NCBI GenBank assembly: GCA_036000545.1
Contig: DASYVD010000057.1
Span: 1 to 14,015, forward strand
Direction of reading: 5' to 3'
Source of the DNA: DASYVD01 sp036000545
GTDB lineage: Bacteria > Actinomycetota > UBA4738 > CALAEC01
Length of the DNA stretch: 14,015 nucleotides
Below the pieces are notes generated by a model. The model saw nothing but the letters and a program-made list of their open reading frames with translations, did no database searches and was not told where the DNA came from. The number at the start of each line of letters is the position of its first letter. Positions within the stretch are counted from its first letter, which is position 1. Positions 1 through 7,187 of the stretch are shown here, piece after piece. Position numbers and translations under genes: made by a program.

Positions 1-1040
1 TCTACCGGTGGGTGTTCAAGAACCACGTTCGCAACCCAGACACGTTCCTCTACGGCACGCAGGTCACGTCGCTGGACGATCCGGACCTCAATTTCTTCCA
101 GACGTACGACCTCAAGCGGATCGACGTGGGTTCGGAAACCACGACGCTCGTGGACGACGCGGTCGCCGTCCCGAGCCACGTCGGCGAGGCGTCCATGCCC
201 AGCTACGCCACCCTTCGGATGGAGGGCATCACCGAGTTCTCCGGAGGTGAGGGCATGACGGTGGCCACACAGGCGGACGACCCGTTCTTCCTCGACCTCC
301 GGGTCTTCGACCTCCTGTACGGAGGCAACCTGTCGGAGAGGGGCGACGATACGCTGGCCGGATTCAACGTCAACGCTCTCGTGCTTCAGGTCCCCAAGGA
401 GGACCTGGCCAAGGGCGGGGACGCCGAGGCCAATCCCGTCATCGGGGTGTGGACGGCCACGTCGCGCCCCGGCACGCGTGTGCTGTTCGATCAGGGGAGC
501 CAGACGACCGCCGGGCGGTACGTGCAGGTGTCGCGTCTGGGGATGCCGCTCGTGAACGAGGTCGTGATCCCGCTGGGGACGAAAGACCGGTTCAACGCGT
601 CGAAGCCGAAGGACGATGGTCAGTTCCTGTCCTTCGTCACGGAGCCGGAGCTGCCGGAGCTCATCGAGGCGGTCTATGGCATTCCCGCGCCGGCCACGCC
701 AAGGAACGACCTGGTGCAGGTGTTCCTCACCGGCGTGCCCGGCCTCAACCAGCCCGAGAACGTCGTGCCCGGCGAGATGCTTCGACTGAACATGTCGATC
801 CCTCCGTGCCCGACGGCCTGTTCCCGGCTGGGAGTCCTCGAGGGCGACCTCGCTGGCTTCCCGAACGGCCGGCGCCTCCAGGACGACGTGATCGACATCG
901 CCCTCCAGGTCGTCGAGGGAGAGCTCGTGGGGAGCCCCAACGACCTCGGCGACGATGTCCCCGAGAACGACGTCCCCTTCGGAGGAACCTTCCCCTATGT
1001 GGCCCTGCCCCATCCGGGCTCGGCCCCGATGCCTCACTAG
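1..1040 (+). CDS. DUF4331 family secreted protein, 5'-truncated
   Basis: The reading frame is open from the window edge (first full codon at 3) to TAG at 1038-1040, so the N-terminus lies outside. The GTG at 12 is internal, because the residues before it (YRW, then VFKNHVRNPDTFLYG) belong to the conserved DUF4331 core. Further family-like stretches are SLDDPDLNFFQTYDL, DPFFLDLRVFDLLYGG and GFNVNALVLQVPKEDL. DUF4331 proteins are usually secreted and of unknown function; about 340 C-terminal residues are present here. The next two genes, a TPR protein and a NicO-type transporter, follow on the same strand. From memory, DUF4331 genes often sit beside such partners, so a shared envelope role is likely but its chemistry is unknown. 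Family call confident, function unassigned. Confidence 0.85.
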   Translation, partial: YRWVFKNHVRNPDTFLYGTQVTSLDDPDLNFFQTYDLKRIDVGSETTTLVDDAVAVPSHVGEASMPSYATLRMEGITEFSGGEGMTVATQADDPFFLDLRVFDLLYGGNLSERGDDTLAGFNVNALVLQVPKEDLAKGGDAEANPVIGVWTATSRPGTRVLFDQGSQTTAGRYVQVSRLGMPLVNEVVIPLGTKDRFNASKPKDDGQFLSFVTEPELPELIEAVYGIPAPATPRNDLVQVFLTGVPGLNQPENVVPGEMLRLNMSIPPCPTACSRLGVLEGDLAGFPNGRRLQDDVIDIALQVVEGELVGSPNDLGDDVPENDVPFGGTFPYVALPHPGSAPMPH

Positions 1041-1048
1041 CCACACGT

Positions 1049-1086
1049 GCGGGGTGGACCCGGCTCCCCGGCCGGGCCCACCCCGC
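1049..1086 (+). terminator. Strong intergenic hairpin after the DUF4331 gene
   Basis: A 15-nt arm at 1049-1063 pairs with 1072-1086 (14 of 15 pairs, one A-C mismatch at 1058/1077) around an 8-nt loop. It starts 9 nt after the DUF4331 stop and ends 17 nt before the next start. No T-tract follows. It is therefore more likely an mRNA-stabilising or attenuating hairpin inside an operon than a full intrinsic terminator. Confidence 0.5.
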
Positions 1087-1103
1087 CTCCACCGGAGGCG
1101 GCG

Positions 1104-2408
1104 ATGAGACGGAAGATCCTCGGAGCGACGGTCCTTGCGGCGACGCTGTTCGCCCTGGGGGCGGTACAGCCCGCCATGGAGCAAGACTCCTTCCGGATCG
1201 CCGACCCCTCCGTGTTGGCGGGACGGACCGGCGAGCGTTCGTTGACCACCACGATCGAGCAGCTCGAGCGGCGGCTTCACGCCGTTCCGTCGGACTGGCG
1301 AGCGGCAGCCGCCCTCGGCCTGGCCCTGGTGCAAGAGGCAAGGATCACGGCCGACCCTCGCCACTACACCCGGGCCGAGGCGGCCCTCCGCCGTTCGCTC
1401 TCGCTGCGCCCCGGCAACTTCGACGCGGTGGTCGGCGTGGGTTCCCTGGCCCTGGCCCGCCACGACTTCAAGGAGGCTCTGGAATGGGGCCGCCGAGCGC
1501 TGGCGACAAACCCCCACGGCGTGGCGGGATACGGAGTCGTGGGCGATGCCCTCGTGGAGCTGGGGCGGTACCGGGAGGGGTTCAGCGCCTTCCAGCGCAT
1601 GGCAGACATCCGACCAGGACTCCTGGCTTACGCCCGGGCGTCCTACGCAAGGGAGCTCCAGGGCGACGTCAACGGGGCACGGCGCCTGATGCGCATGGCG
1701 GAGGAGGCCGCGGGGTCCCCCGAGGACGCCGCCTGGGCCGCGTTCGAGCTCGGTGAGCTCTCCTGGTCGGTCGGACAAGTGGATGCCGCGGAGGCCGCAT
1801 TCCGGCGAGCGGCGAGACTCTCTCCGTCCTACCTGCCGCCCCGCGCGGGCCTGGCCAAGGTGAGCTGGGCCCGTGGACGGATCGGCGAGGCCATCCGCAG
1901 TTATCGCCGGGTGGTGGACCGGTACCCTGCCCCGGATCGCGTGGCCGCCCTGGGCGACCTCTACACGGCCGCAGGCCGGGCGGACCTCGCCGCGGACCAG
2001 TACGCGCTGGTTCGAGTGGAACAGGGCCTGATGAGGGAGGAGGGCGTGGACGTGGACCTGGAGCTCTCCCTGTTCGACGCGGACCACGGCCGCCCTCGGG
2101 CCGCCCTGCGTGCGGCTCGTGCGGCCTGGTCCAAGAGGAGGAGCGTCCACGCGGCCGACGCGCTGGCATGGGCGCTGCACCGGAACGGCCGGGACGACCA
2201 GGCCGCCCGGCTGGCGAGGCGAGCGCTCCGCCTCGGGACCCGGAACGCGCTGTTCCTCTACCACGCCGCCATGATCGAGCTGCGCCTCGGAGACGAGGGA
2301 CGGGCTCGCCATCTCCTTTCGACGGCCCTCCGAACGAACCCCCACTTCTCGATCCGTTACGCGGCAGTCGCCCGCCGGACCCTGGCCCGACTGGAGGAGG
2401 CGGCATGA
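1104..2408 (+). CDS. Secreted TPR-repeat protein
   Basis: 434 residues. The start is ATG at 1104, preceded by GGAGG at 1094-1098. A GTG at 1047 would add 19 Pro/Gly-rich residues encoded by the upstream hairpin, so it was rejected. Residues 1-25 (MRRKILG, then a hydrophobic Ala/Leu core) look like a signal peptide. The rest is helical tetratricopeptide repeat: successive units show the W/L-G-Y-A-P pattern, for example near AEAALRRSLSLRPGNFDAV, EALEWGRRALATNPHGV, AEAAFRRAARLSPSYLPPR and ARHLLSTALRTNPHFS. TPRs are protein-interaction scaffolds, so this one probably works outside the membrane with the DUF4331 protein and/or the exported domain of the transporter. Its stop overlaps the next start by 4 nt (ATGA), indicating translational coupling. 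No enzymatic motif was seen. Confidence 0.85.
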   Translation: MRRKILGATVLAATLFALGAVQPAMEQDSFRIADPSVLAGRTGERSLTTTIEQLERRLHAVPSDWRAAAALGLALVQEARITADPRHYTRAEAALRRSLSLRPGNFDAVVGVGSLALARHDFKEALEWGRRALATNPHGVAGYGVVGDALVELGRYREGFSAFQRMADIRPGLLAYARASYARELQGDVNGARRLMRMAEEAAGSPEDAAWAAFELGELSWSVGQVDAAEAAFRRAARLSPSYLPPRAGLAKVSWARGRIGEAIRSYRRVVDRYPAPDRVAALGDLYTAAGRADLAADQYALVRVEQGLMREEGVDVDLELSLFDADHGRPRAALRAARAAWSKRRSVHAADALAWALHRNGRDDQAARLARRALRLGTRNALFLYHAAMIELRLGDEGRARHLLSTALRTNPHFSIRYAAVARRTLARLEEAA

Positions 2409-3772
2409 GGATCGTGCGCCGTCTGCTCGCCGTCGCCGCCGCCGTCACGGCCCTCGTCCTGTGGCCGGCCTCCGCCCAGGCGCACCCCCTGGGGAACTTC
2501 ACGGTGAACGTCTACGACGGCTTGGTCCTGTCGCCCGGAGTGATCCGGGTGCTTCACGTGGTGGACATGGCCGAGATCCCCACCTTCCAGGAGCTCCGAG
2601 GGATCGGAAGTAGCGGAGAGCCGAGCGATGAGGACCTTCGGGCATGGGCCGTTGGTGCGGCGCGCCGGGCCGCCCGGGAGCTCTCCGTCAGGACGGGGAG
2701 CGGTGCCGTCCCCCTCCGCCTCCAGGAGGCGATGGCGGAGTTGCGGCCAGGACAAGGGGGCCTCGCCACCCTCCGATTGGAGGCCACGTACATCGGCCCG
2801 CTTCCGACCACGGGCAGCTTGGAATTCCGGGATCGAAGCTTCCAGGAGCGGATCGGATGGCGCGAGATGACGGCTGCCGGGACCGGCGGGGCGGCGGTGC
2901 TGCGGTCATCCGTCCCCGCAGTCAGCAGGAGCGACGCCCTCCGCGCCTACCCCGAAGATCTGCTGTCGAGCCCCCTGCGCGTTGTGCAAGCAACCGTCAC
3001 GTTCGGACCGGGCGAGACGGGGTCCCTCGGGCTCTCCATCCCCGCCGCGGCAGGGGCACCAGCGAGCCGGGACGCCTCCGGCGGAGGGTTCGCCGGCTTG
3101 GCCGCGCGAGGCCCTCTACGCCCCCCGACCGTGGCGATGGCCCTCCTCCTCGCCGTGGGCTTCGGCGCCCTGCACGCCCTGGGGCCGGGGCACGGCAAGA
3201 CGATCACGGCGGCCTACCTCGTCGGCTCGGGGGGTCGGATCCGTCAGGCGACAGGTGTGGCCCTGGCCGTCGCCGGAATGCACAGCGCTTCCGTCCTGAC
3301 GCTCGGGATGATCGTCGTCTCGGCGGAACGGGCGTTCCCCGCGGAGCGGTTGTACCCCTGGCTGGGGCTCGTCTCGGGCGCTCTGGCCGTCGCCCTCGGG
3401 GCCGGGCTGCTGGCCACCCGGCTGGCGAGGGGACGCCACCACCATGACCATCTGCCAAAGGACCGGCCGCTCTCGGCCCGAGGGCTAGCTGTCCTCGCCG
3501 CCTCGGGGGGGCTGCTGCCCTCCCCGACGGCGATCATCGTCTTGCTCGCCTCGATCGCCTTGGGGCGGGCCGTCTTCGGCGTCGCCCTCGTCGGTGCGTT
3601 CAGCATGGGTATGGCGGCCGCTCTGGCGCTCGTCGGCATGCTGGCCGTCGGCGCCCGGTCCCGCCTCGCCCCTCGCCTGGGGCGGTGGGCCCGGCTCCTC
3701 CCGCTCGGAAGCGCGTCGGCCATTACCGCGGCCGGCGCGATCCTCGTGGTCCGGGCCGCGACACAGCTCTGA
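2405..3772 (+). CDS. NicO-type nickel/cobalt transporter with secreted N-terminal domain
   Basis: 455 residues. ATG at 2405 is preceded by GGAGGAGG (2393-2400). Residues 1-27 form a signal peptide ending ASAQA before HPLGNFTVN. An extracytoplasmic domain of about 200 residues follows, then from about residue 245 a polytopic membrane domain with some six hydrophobic helices. The NicO (PF03824) hallmark HALGPGHGKT is at 257-266, followed by an MHSASV segment and SGGLLPSPTA. A His-rich loop, RHHHDH (344-349), lies between helices, as in RcnA-type Ni/Co exporters, where such loops bind metal. Substrate and direction are inferred only; Ni2+/Co2+ is the family expectation, and TauE/UreH-like relatives are the alternative. 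It overlaps the TPR gene by 4 nt, so the two are probably co-translated. Confidence 0.8.
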   Translation: MRIVRRLLAVAAAVTALVLWPASAQAHPLGNFTVNVYDGLVLSPGVIRVLHVVDMAEIPTFQELRGIGSSGEPSDEDLRAWAVGAARRAARELSVRTGSGAVPLRLQEAMAELRPGQGGLATLRLEATYIGPLPTTGSLEFRDRSFQERIGWREMTAAGTGGAAVLRSSVPAVSRSDALRAYPEDLLSSPLRVVQATVTFGPGETGSLGLSIPAAAGAPASRDASGGGFAGLAARGPLRPPTVAMALLLAVGFGALHALGPGHGKTITAAYLVGSGGRIRQATGVALAVAGMHSASVLTLGMIVVSAERAFPAERLYPWLGLVSGALAVALGAGLLATRLARGRHHHDHLPKDRPLSARGLAVLAASGGLLPSPTAIIVLLASIALGRAVFGVALVGAFSMGMAAALALVGMLAVGARSRLAPRLGRWARLLPLGSASAITAAGAILVVRAATQL

Positions 3773-3802
3773 CGGTCGCGCGCGGCTCCGCCCTTTCCAT
3801 CC

Positions 3803-3872
3803 GGGGGGACCGCTCGCTGCTTCGCTCGATGCTTCGACGGTCCCCGGGCGAGCTACTCCCCCCGGACCCCCC
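3803..3872 (-). repeat. Palindromic repeat element, copy A (inverted)
   Basis: Reads on the minus strand as G6-TCC-G6-AGTAGCTCGCCC, then a 26-nt centre, then GCGAGCGGTCCCCCC. The left arm is nearly identical to copies B (4714-4781) and C (6195-6264). The centre contains its own inverted GCTTCG/CGAAGC motif. It fills most of the 169-nt gap between the transporter and lutA and ends 6 nt before a candidate -35 box for lutA. Confidence 0.8.
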
Positions 3873-3878
3873 GTCCGT

Positions 3879-3907
3879 TTGCGCCGCTCCACGGGCTGAC
3901 CTAGGTT
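3879..3907 (+). promoter_or_regulatory. Candidate lutA promoter
   Basis: TTGCGC (3879-3884), a 17-nt spacer, then TAGGTT (3902-3907) fit a sigma-70-type actinobacterial promoter. Transcription would start near 3914, leaving about 28 nt of leader that holds the AGGAGG site of lutA. Sequence match only. Confidence 0.4.
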
Positions 3908-3926
3908 CGGTCGCGGACGCCGTTTC

Positions 3927-3932
3927 AGGAGG
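3927..3932 (+). promoter_or_regulatory. lutA ribosome binding site deciding a CTG start
   Basis: A perfect AGGAGG lies 9 nt before CTG at 3942. It is the only strong Shine-Dalgarno match in the open frame upstream of the conserved LutA N-terminal strand, and no ATG, GTG or TTG in that frame lies between the in-frame stop at 3897 and GTG 4005. Confidence 0.6.
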
Positions 3933-3941
3933 AGCTCCCCG

Positions 3942-4799
3942 CTGAGCGAAGCCAGCACGGCGAGGTCCGCGGCACCGGTCCGACCCGGGCGAGCGAGCCT
4001 GTTCGTGACCTGTCTGGTCGACCTCCTTCACCCGGAGGTCGGGCTGGCCACGGTGGCCCTTCTCGAACGGCACGGGGTCACCGTCGACTTTCCCAAGCGC
4101 CAGACCTGCTGCGGGCAACCGGCATTCAACTCCGGGTTCGAGACGGAAGCCAGGACGGTCGGCCGCGGCCTGCTCGACGCGTTCGACGGCGCCGACCCCG
4201 TGGTCAGTCCATCGGGGTCCTGCACGGCGATGGTCCGGACCTACTTCCCCCGCCTGTTCCGGGGAACGCCGGACGAGGAGCGGGCGACGGACCTGGCGTC
4301 CCGAACCTTCGAGCTGTCCGAGTTCCTCGTGGACGTCCTCGCCGTCGAGGGAGCGGACGGACGGTGGGCGGGACGAGTCACGTTCCACGATTCCTGCCAC
4401 GGGCTGCGGGAGCTCGGCCTGTCGGGTCAGGGGCGACGGCTCCTCTCCGGAGTCGAAGGACTCGAGCTCGTGGAGATGGATCGCCCCGAGGTGTGCTGCG
4501 GCTTCGGCGGGACCTTCTCGCTGCGCCTGCCCGACCTGTCCACGGCGATGGCCGACGACAAGGTGGCCCAGGCCGAGGCGACCGATGCGGATGCTCTGGT
4601 CGCCGGAGATACCGGTTGCCTCATGCACCTGGCCGGACGCCTGTCCAGGAGGGGAAGCCCGGTCCGAGCGATGCATCTGGCGACCCTCCTCGCAGAAGCC
4701 CAGGGGTTGATGCGGGGGGTCCGGGGGGGTAGCTCGCCCGGAGCGGGAGGACAGCGAGACGAGGGGGCGAGCGAACCCCCCATCACTGGACGGCCATGA
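3942..4799 (+). CDS. lutA: LutA, CCG-domain iron-sulfur oxidoreductase subunit
   Basis: LutA is one of three subunits (LutABC) that oxidise L-lactate to pyruvate in the cytoplasm. About 285 residues from a proposed CTG start. The GTG at 4005 would remove SLF from the conserved first strand SLFVTCLVDLLHPEVG, so translation should begin upstream, and CTG 3942 with AGGAGG is the only good site. Two cysteine-rich CCG (PF02754) motifs are visible: TCCGQPAFNSG (55-65) and, in the second half, FHDSCHG with PEVCCGFGG (182-190). From about residue 258 the tail is encoded by a palindromic repeat (copy B) and looks unlike family sequence. The stop overlaps the lutB start (ATGA). The CTG start is inference; gene identity is confident from motifs and neighbours. 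Confidence 0.88.
   Translation: MSEASTARSAAPVRPGRASLFVTCLVDLLHPEVGLATVALLERHGVTVDFPKRQTCCGQPAFNSGFETEARTVGRGLLDAFDGADPVVSPSGSCTAMVRTYFPRLFRGTPDEERATDLASRTFELSEFLVDVLAVEGADGRWAGRVTFHDSCHGLRELGLSGQGRRLLSGVEGLELVEMDRPEVCCGFGGTFSLRLPDLSTAMADDKVAQAEATDADALVAGDTGCLMHLAGRLSRRGSPVRAMHLATLLAEAQGLMRGVRGGSSPGAGGQRDEGASEPPITGRP
4714..4781 (+). repeat. Palindromic repeat element, copy B, inside the lutA 3' end
   Basis: G6-TCC-G7-TAGCTCGCCC opens the element and GGGCGAGCGAACCCCCC closes it. A 17-nt arm (4723-4739) matches the reverse complement of the closing 17 nt (4765-4781) at 15 positions, including a perfect 8-bp GCTCGCCC/GGGCGAGC core. It is translated as the last residues of LutA and ends 14 nt before the lutB ATG. 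Confidence 0.85.
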
Positions 4800-6286
4800 C
4801 CGACGCCATCCTGGATGCACACGGTCGCGGGCGGTTCGAGGACCGCGCCGCCGCGGAGCTCGCCAAGCCCAGACTGGCCCGGGCCATCGGCCGGGCGGTC
4901 GACACCGTGCAGGAACGACGCGACGGCGCGTTCGAAGGGTATGACCTGGCCGCCATGCGCCTCGCCGGCGAAGCCATCCGGGCGCACACCGTTGCTCGAC
5001 TCGACGAATATCTGGGCCGCTTCGCGGAACGGGCGGAGGCGCGAGGGACGAACGTCTTCTTCGCAGAAACCGCCGCCGAGGCCGCTGAATACGTATTGGA
5101 GGTGCTCGGACGTCGAAGCGTCCGTCTGGTGGCAAAGGGAAAGTCGATGATCTCCGAGGAGATCGGGCTCAACCGCACCCTGGAAGCTGCCGGGATCGAT
5201 GTCGTGGAGACGGACCTCGGCGAGTACATCGTCCAGCTCGCCCACGAAACCCCGTCTCACATCATCATGCCGGCCATGCACAAGAGCCGCGCGGACGTCG
5301 CCGAGACGTTGCGCTCGGTCGCCGGCGGGATCCTCCCCGACGATCCTCCGATCCTCACCGCCCTCGCCCGCCGCGTGCTCCGCGAGAAGTTCCTGGCCGC
5401 TGGGGCGGGAATCACCGGGGCGAACTTCGGCGTCGCGGACAGCGGCATGGTGGTGCTGGTGACGAACGAGGGGAACGGGCGCATGTGCAGCACCCTGCCG
5501 GCCGTGCACGTCGCCCTGATGGGCATGGAACGACTGGTTCCCTCGACTCGAGAGCTCTCGATTCTCCTCCCCCTGCTCACCGGGAGCGCAACCGGACAGC
5601 GCGTTTCGACATACCTCTCGTTCCTGGGAGGACCACGGCGGCCCGGCGAGCTGGACGGCCCCGAAGAGGTGCACGTGGTCGTGGTGGACAACGGACGGTC
5701 CACCCTCCTGCCAACGGAGTTCCGTTCCGTCCTGCATTGCATCCGGTGCGGAGCCTGTCAGAACGTGTGTCCGGTGTTCCGTCAGGTCGGGGGCCACGCG
5801 TACGGCGGGACGTACGGCGGGCCGATCGGTGCGGTGCTCACCCCGTTGCTCGCAGGATTCGAGCGCTCCGGAGACCTCCCCCACGCCTCGTCACTGTGCG
5901 CCGCGTGCACCGATGTCTGCCCGGTACGCATCCCTCTCCACGACCACCTCCTCGCGCTGCGACGAGAGGTCGCCCGGCAGCGGGCGCCCCGCAGTGAGCG
6001 GGTGGCGTTCCGCGTCTGGGCTGCAGCCTGGAAAACGCCCCGCCGCTTCCTGTGGTTCGCTCGGGCGGTCCGGCTGCTCCAGGGTCCCCTGGCCTTGGGC
6101 CGGCCGCGGCTTCGGAGGGCCCCCTTCCCGCTGTCCCGGTGGACCCGGGGTCGGGACCTCCCTGCGATGGCCCGCCGCACCTTCCGCGAGCGGTGGGGGG
6201 GATCCGGGGGGGTAGCTCGCCCAGAGCGGTACGGTGGAGGAAAAGGTGAGCGAGCGAACCCCCCGGCACCGGATGGGAACCGCTGA
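4796..6286 (+). CDS. lutB: LutB, LUD-domain iron-sulfur protein of lactate oxidation
   Basis: 496 residues; iron-sulfur subunit of the LutABC L-lactate-oxidising complex. The LUD domain (formerly DUF162) covers about 70-305, with conserved AKGKSMISEEIGLN, ANFGVADSGMVVLVTNEGNGR and LSFLGGP segments. A ferredoxin-like region follows: CIRCGACQNVCP (C315, C318, C321, C325) and LCAACTDVCP (C368, C371, C375), fitting cubane [4Fe-4S] clusters. The C-terminal basic region resembles the LutB C-terminal domain (DUF3390) with W/F-rich helices. Residues from about 467 come from repeat copy C. The start ATG overlaps the lutA stop by 4 nt and the stop TGA shares one base with the lutC ATG, so all three should be translated together. 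No strong Shine-Dalgarno is visible. Confidence 0.93.
   Translation: MTDAILDAHGRGRFEDRAAAELAKPRLARAIGRAVDTVQERRDGAFEGYDLAAMRLAGEAIRAHTVARLDEYLGRFAERAEARGTNVFFAETAAEAAEYVLEVLGRRSVRLVAKGKSMISEEIGLNRTLEAAGIDVVETDLGEYIVQLAHETPSHIIMPAMHKSRADVAETLRSVAGGILPDDPPILTALARRVLREKFLAAGAGITGANFGVADSGMVVLVTNEGNGRMCSTLPAVHVALMGMERLVPSTRELSILLPLLTGSATGQRVSTYLSFLGGPRRPGELDGPEEVHVVVVDNGRSTLLPTEFRSVLHCIRCGACQNVCPVFRQVGGHAYGGTYGGPIGAVLTPLLAGFERSGDLPHASSLCAACTDVCPVRIPLHDHLLALRREVARQRAPRSERVAFRVWAAAWKTPRRFLWFARAVRLLQGPLALGRPRLRRAPFPLSRWTRGRDLPAMARRTFRERWGGSGGVARPERYGGGKGERANPPAPDGNR
6195..6264 (+). repeat. Palindromic repeat element, copy C, inside the lutB 3' end
   Basis: G7-ATCC-G7-TAGCTCGCCC at the left and GAGCGAGCGAACCCCCC at the right match copy B except in the roughly 25-nt centre. 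It is translated in a different frame from copy B and ends 21 nt before the lutC ATG. Confidence 0.85.
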
Positions 6287-7011
6287 TGGAGCGGGAGAGG
6301 TTCCTCGCGAGGGTCCGAGAGGGGGTCTCGGGCGTGGAAGCGCCGCCGTTGCCGCGCGAGCTCCCCCCCACGCCGGCGTCGGACGATGGACGGCCCCTCC
6401 GACTGAGATTCGTGGAGGAGCTTCGCGCGGTTGGAGGCGTGGTCGAGCTCGTTTCCCCCGATGACATCGCCGGGGCCGTGGCCGCCGTCGCCGAGGGAGC
6501 GAAGGCACGGGCCGCGGTGGTCGGCCCCGACCTCGGCCCCTTCGTCAAGCAGGTCGCAGAGGGACTCCGACGGGCGGACGTCGAGGTGCTGGAGCCCAAC
6601 AACCCCGAGGGATGGCTCTCGACCTCCGCCCGGGCCGACCTGGGCGTTACCGGAGCAGTCCTCGGGGTGGCCTCGTCCGGCTCGATCCTCACCACCGCCG
6701 GCTCGGGATCTTCCCGGCTGGCGAGCCTGCTGCCGCCCATCCACCTGGTGGTCCTCCCAGCCGATCGGTTGGTCCCCGGGTTCGAGGAGCTGTTCGCGCT
6801 CCTGCCTGGTCACCTCGACGGCGCATCCTCGGGCGTCCTGGTCACCGGACCCTCGCGGACCGCGGACATCGAGATGGTGCTGGTGCGAGGGGTCCACGGA
6901 CCGGGTGAGGTTCACGTCCTCCTGATCGAGGATCCGCGGCGAACTCGGAGAAGGAAGGCCCGGTCCGCGGAACGCGCAGGCCCTCCAGACGACTCCAGCC
7001 TCAGAACGTGA
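6286..7011 (+). CDS. lutC: LutC, LUD-domain subunit of lactate oxidation
   Basis: 241 residues. LutC is the third subunit of the LutABC L-lactate-oxidising complex; it has a LUD domain but no iron-sulfur cysteines. Family-like segments are VEVLEPNNPEGW, ADLGVTGAVLGVASSGSI, PPIHLVVLPADRLVP and the C-terminal ADIEMVLVRGVHGPGEVHVLLIED. The start ATG shares one base with the lutB stop (TGATG), so expression should depend on coupling to lutB; only a weak GGATGGGA precedes it. The Lys/Arg-rich C-terminus ends at TGA 7009-7011. No transport or GntR-type regulator gene for lactate lies in the window, so regulation cannot be read here. Confidence 0.9.
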   Translation: MERERFLARVREGVSGVEAPPLPRELPPTPASDDGRPLRLRFVEELRAVGGVVELVSPDDIAGAVAAVAEGAKARAAVVGPDLGPFVKQVAEGLRRADVEVLEPNNPEGWLSTSARADLGVTGAVLGVASSGSILTTAGSGSSRLASLLPPIHLVVLPADRLVPGFEELFALLPGHLDGASSGVLVTGPSRTADIEMVLVRGVHGPGEVHVLLIEDPRRTRRRKARSAERAGPPDDSSLRT

Positions 7012-7187
7012 TCAGCGCCGTCCCGGTTAGCTTCCTTCAGCACGAAGTTCAGGACCAGGGCACGGTAGATCGTGGCCCCGGTTGGCCACCCTCGGCAGAG
7101 CTTGGAGTTCAGGACTCACCAGCACGAACGGATAGATCAGGCTGCTAGCTCGACATGTTGGCCGAGATGACTGTAAGAACCTCCGGC
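7012..7187. other. Intergenic spacer between convergent lutC and the Cys-rich gene
   Basis: No gene was recognised in this 176-nt gap. It holds a perfect 6-bp hairpin GTGGCC-(6 nt)-GGCCAC at 7072-7089, which could act as a weak bidirectional terminator but lacks a T-tract. AGTTCAGGAC occurs at 7046-7055 and 7106-7115, and CAGCACGAA at 7038-7046 and 7120-7128. Base composition is less G+C-rich than the flanking genes. Confidence 0.4.

Noticed and set aside
4714..4767. G-quadruplex in repeat copy B
   Set aside because: G-tracts exist but two loops are very long, and the same bases pair better in the hairpin.
3723..5884. Long minus-strand open frames (470 and 485 codons) across the lut genes
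   Set aside because: They are antisense to motif-confirmed lutA and lutB, are Pro/Arg/Gly-rich without domains, and arise from high third-position G+C.
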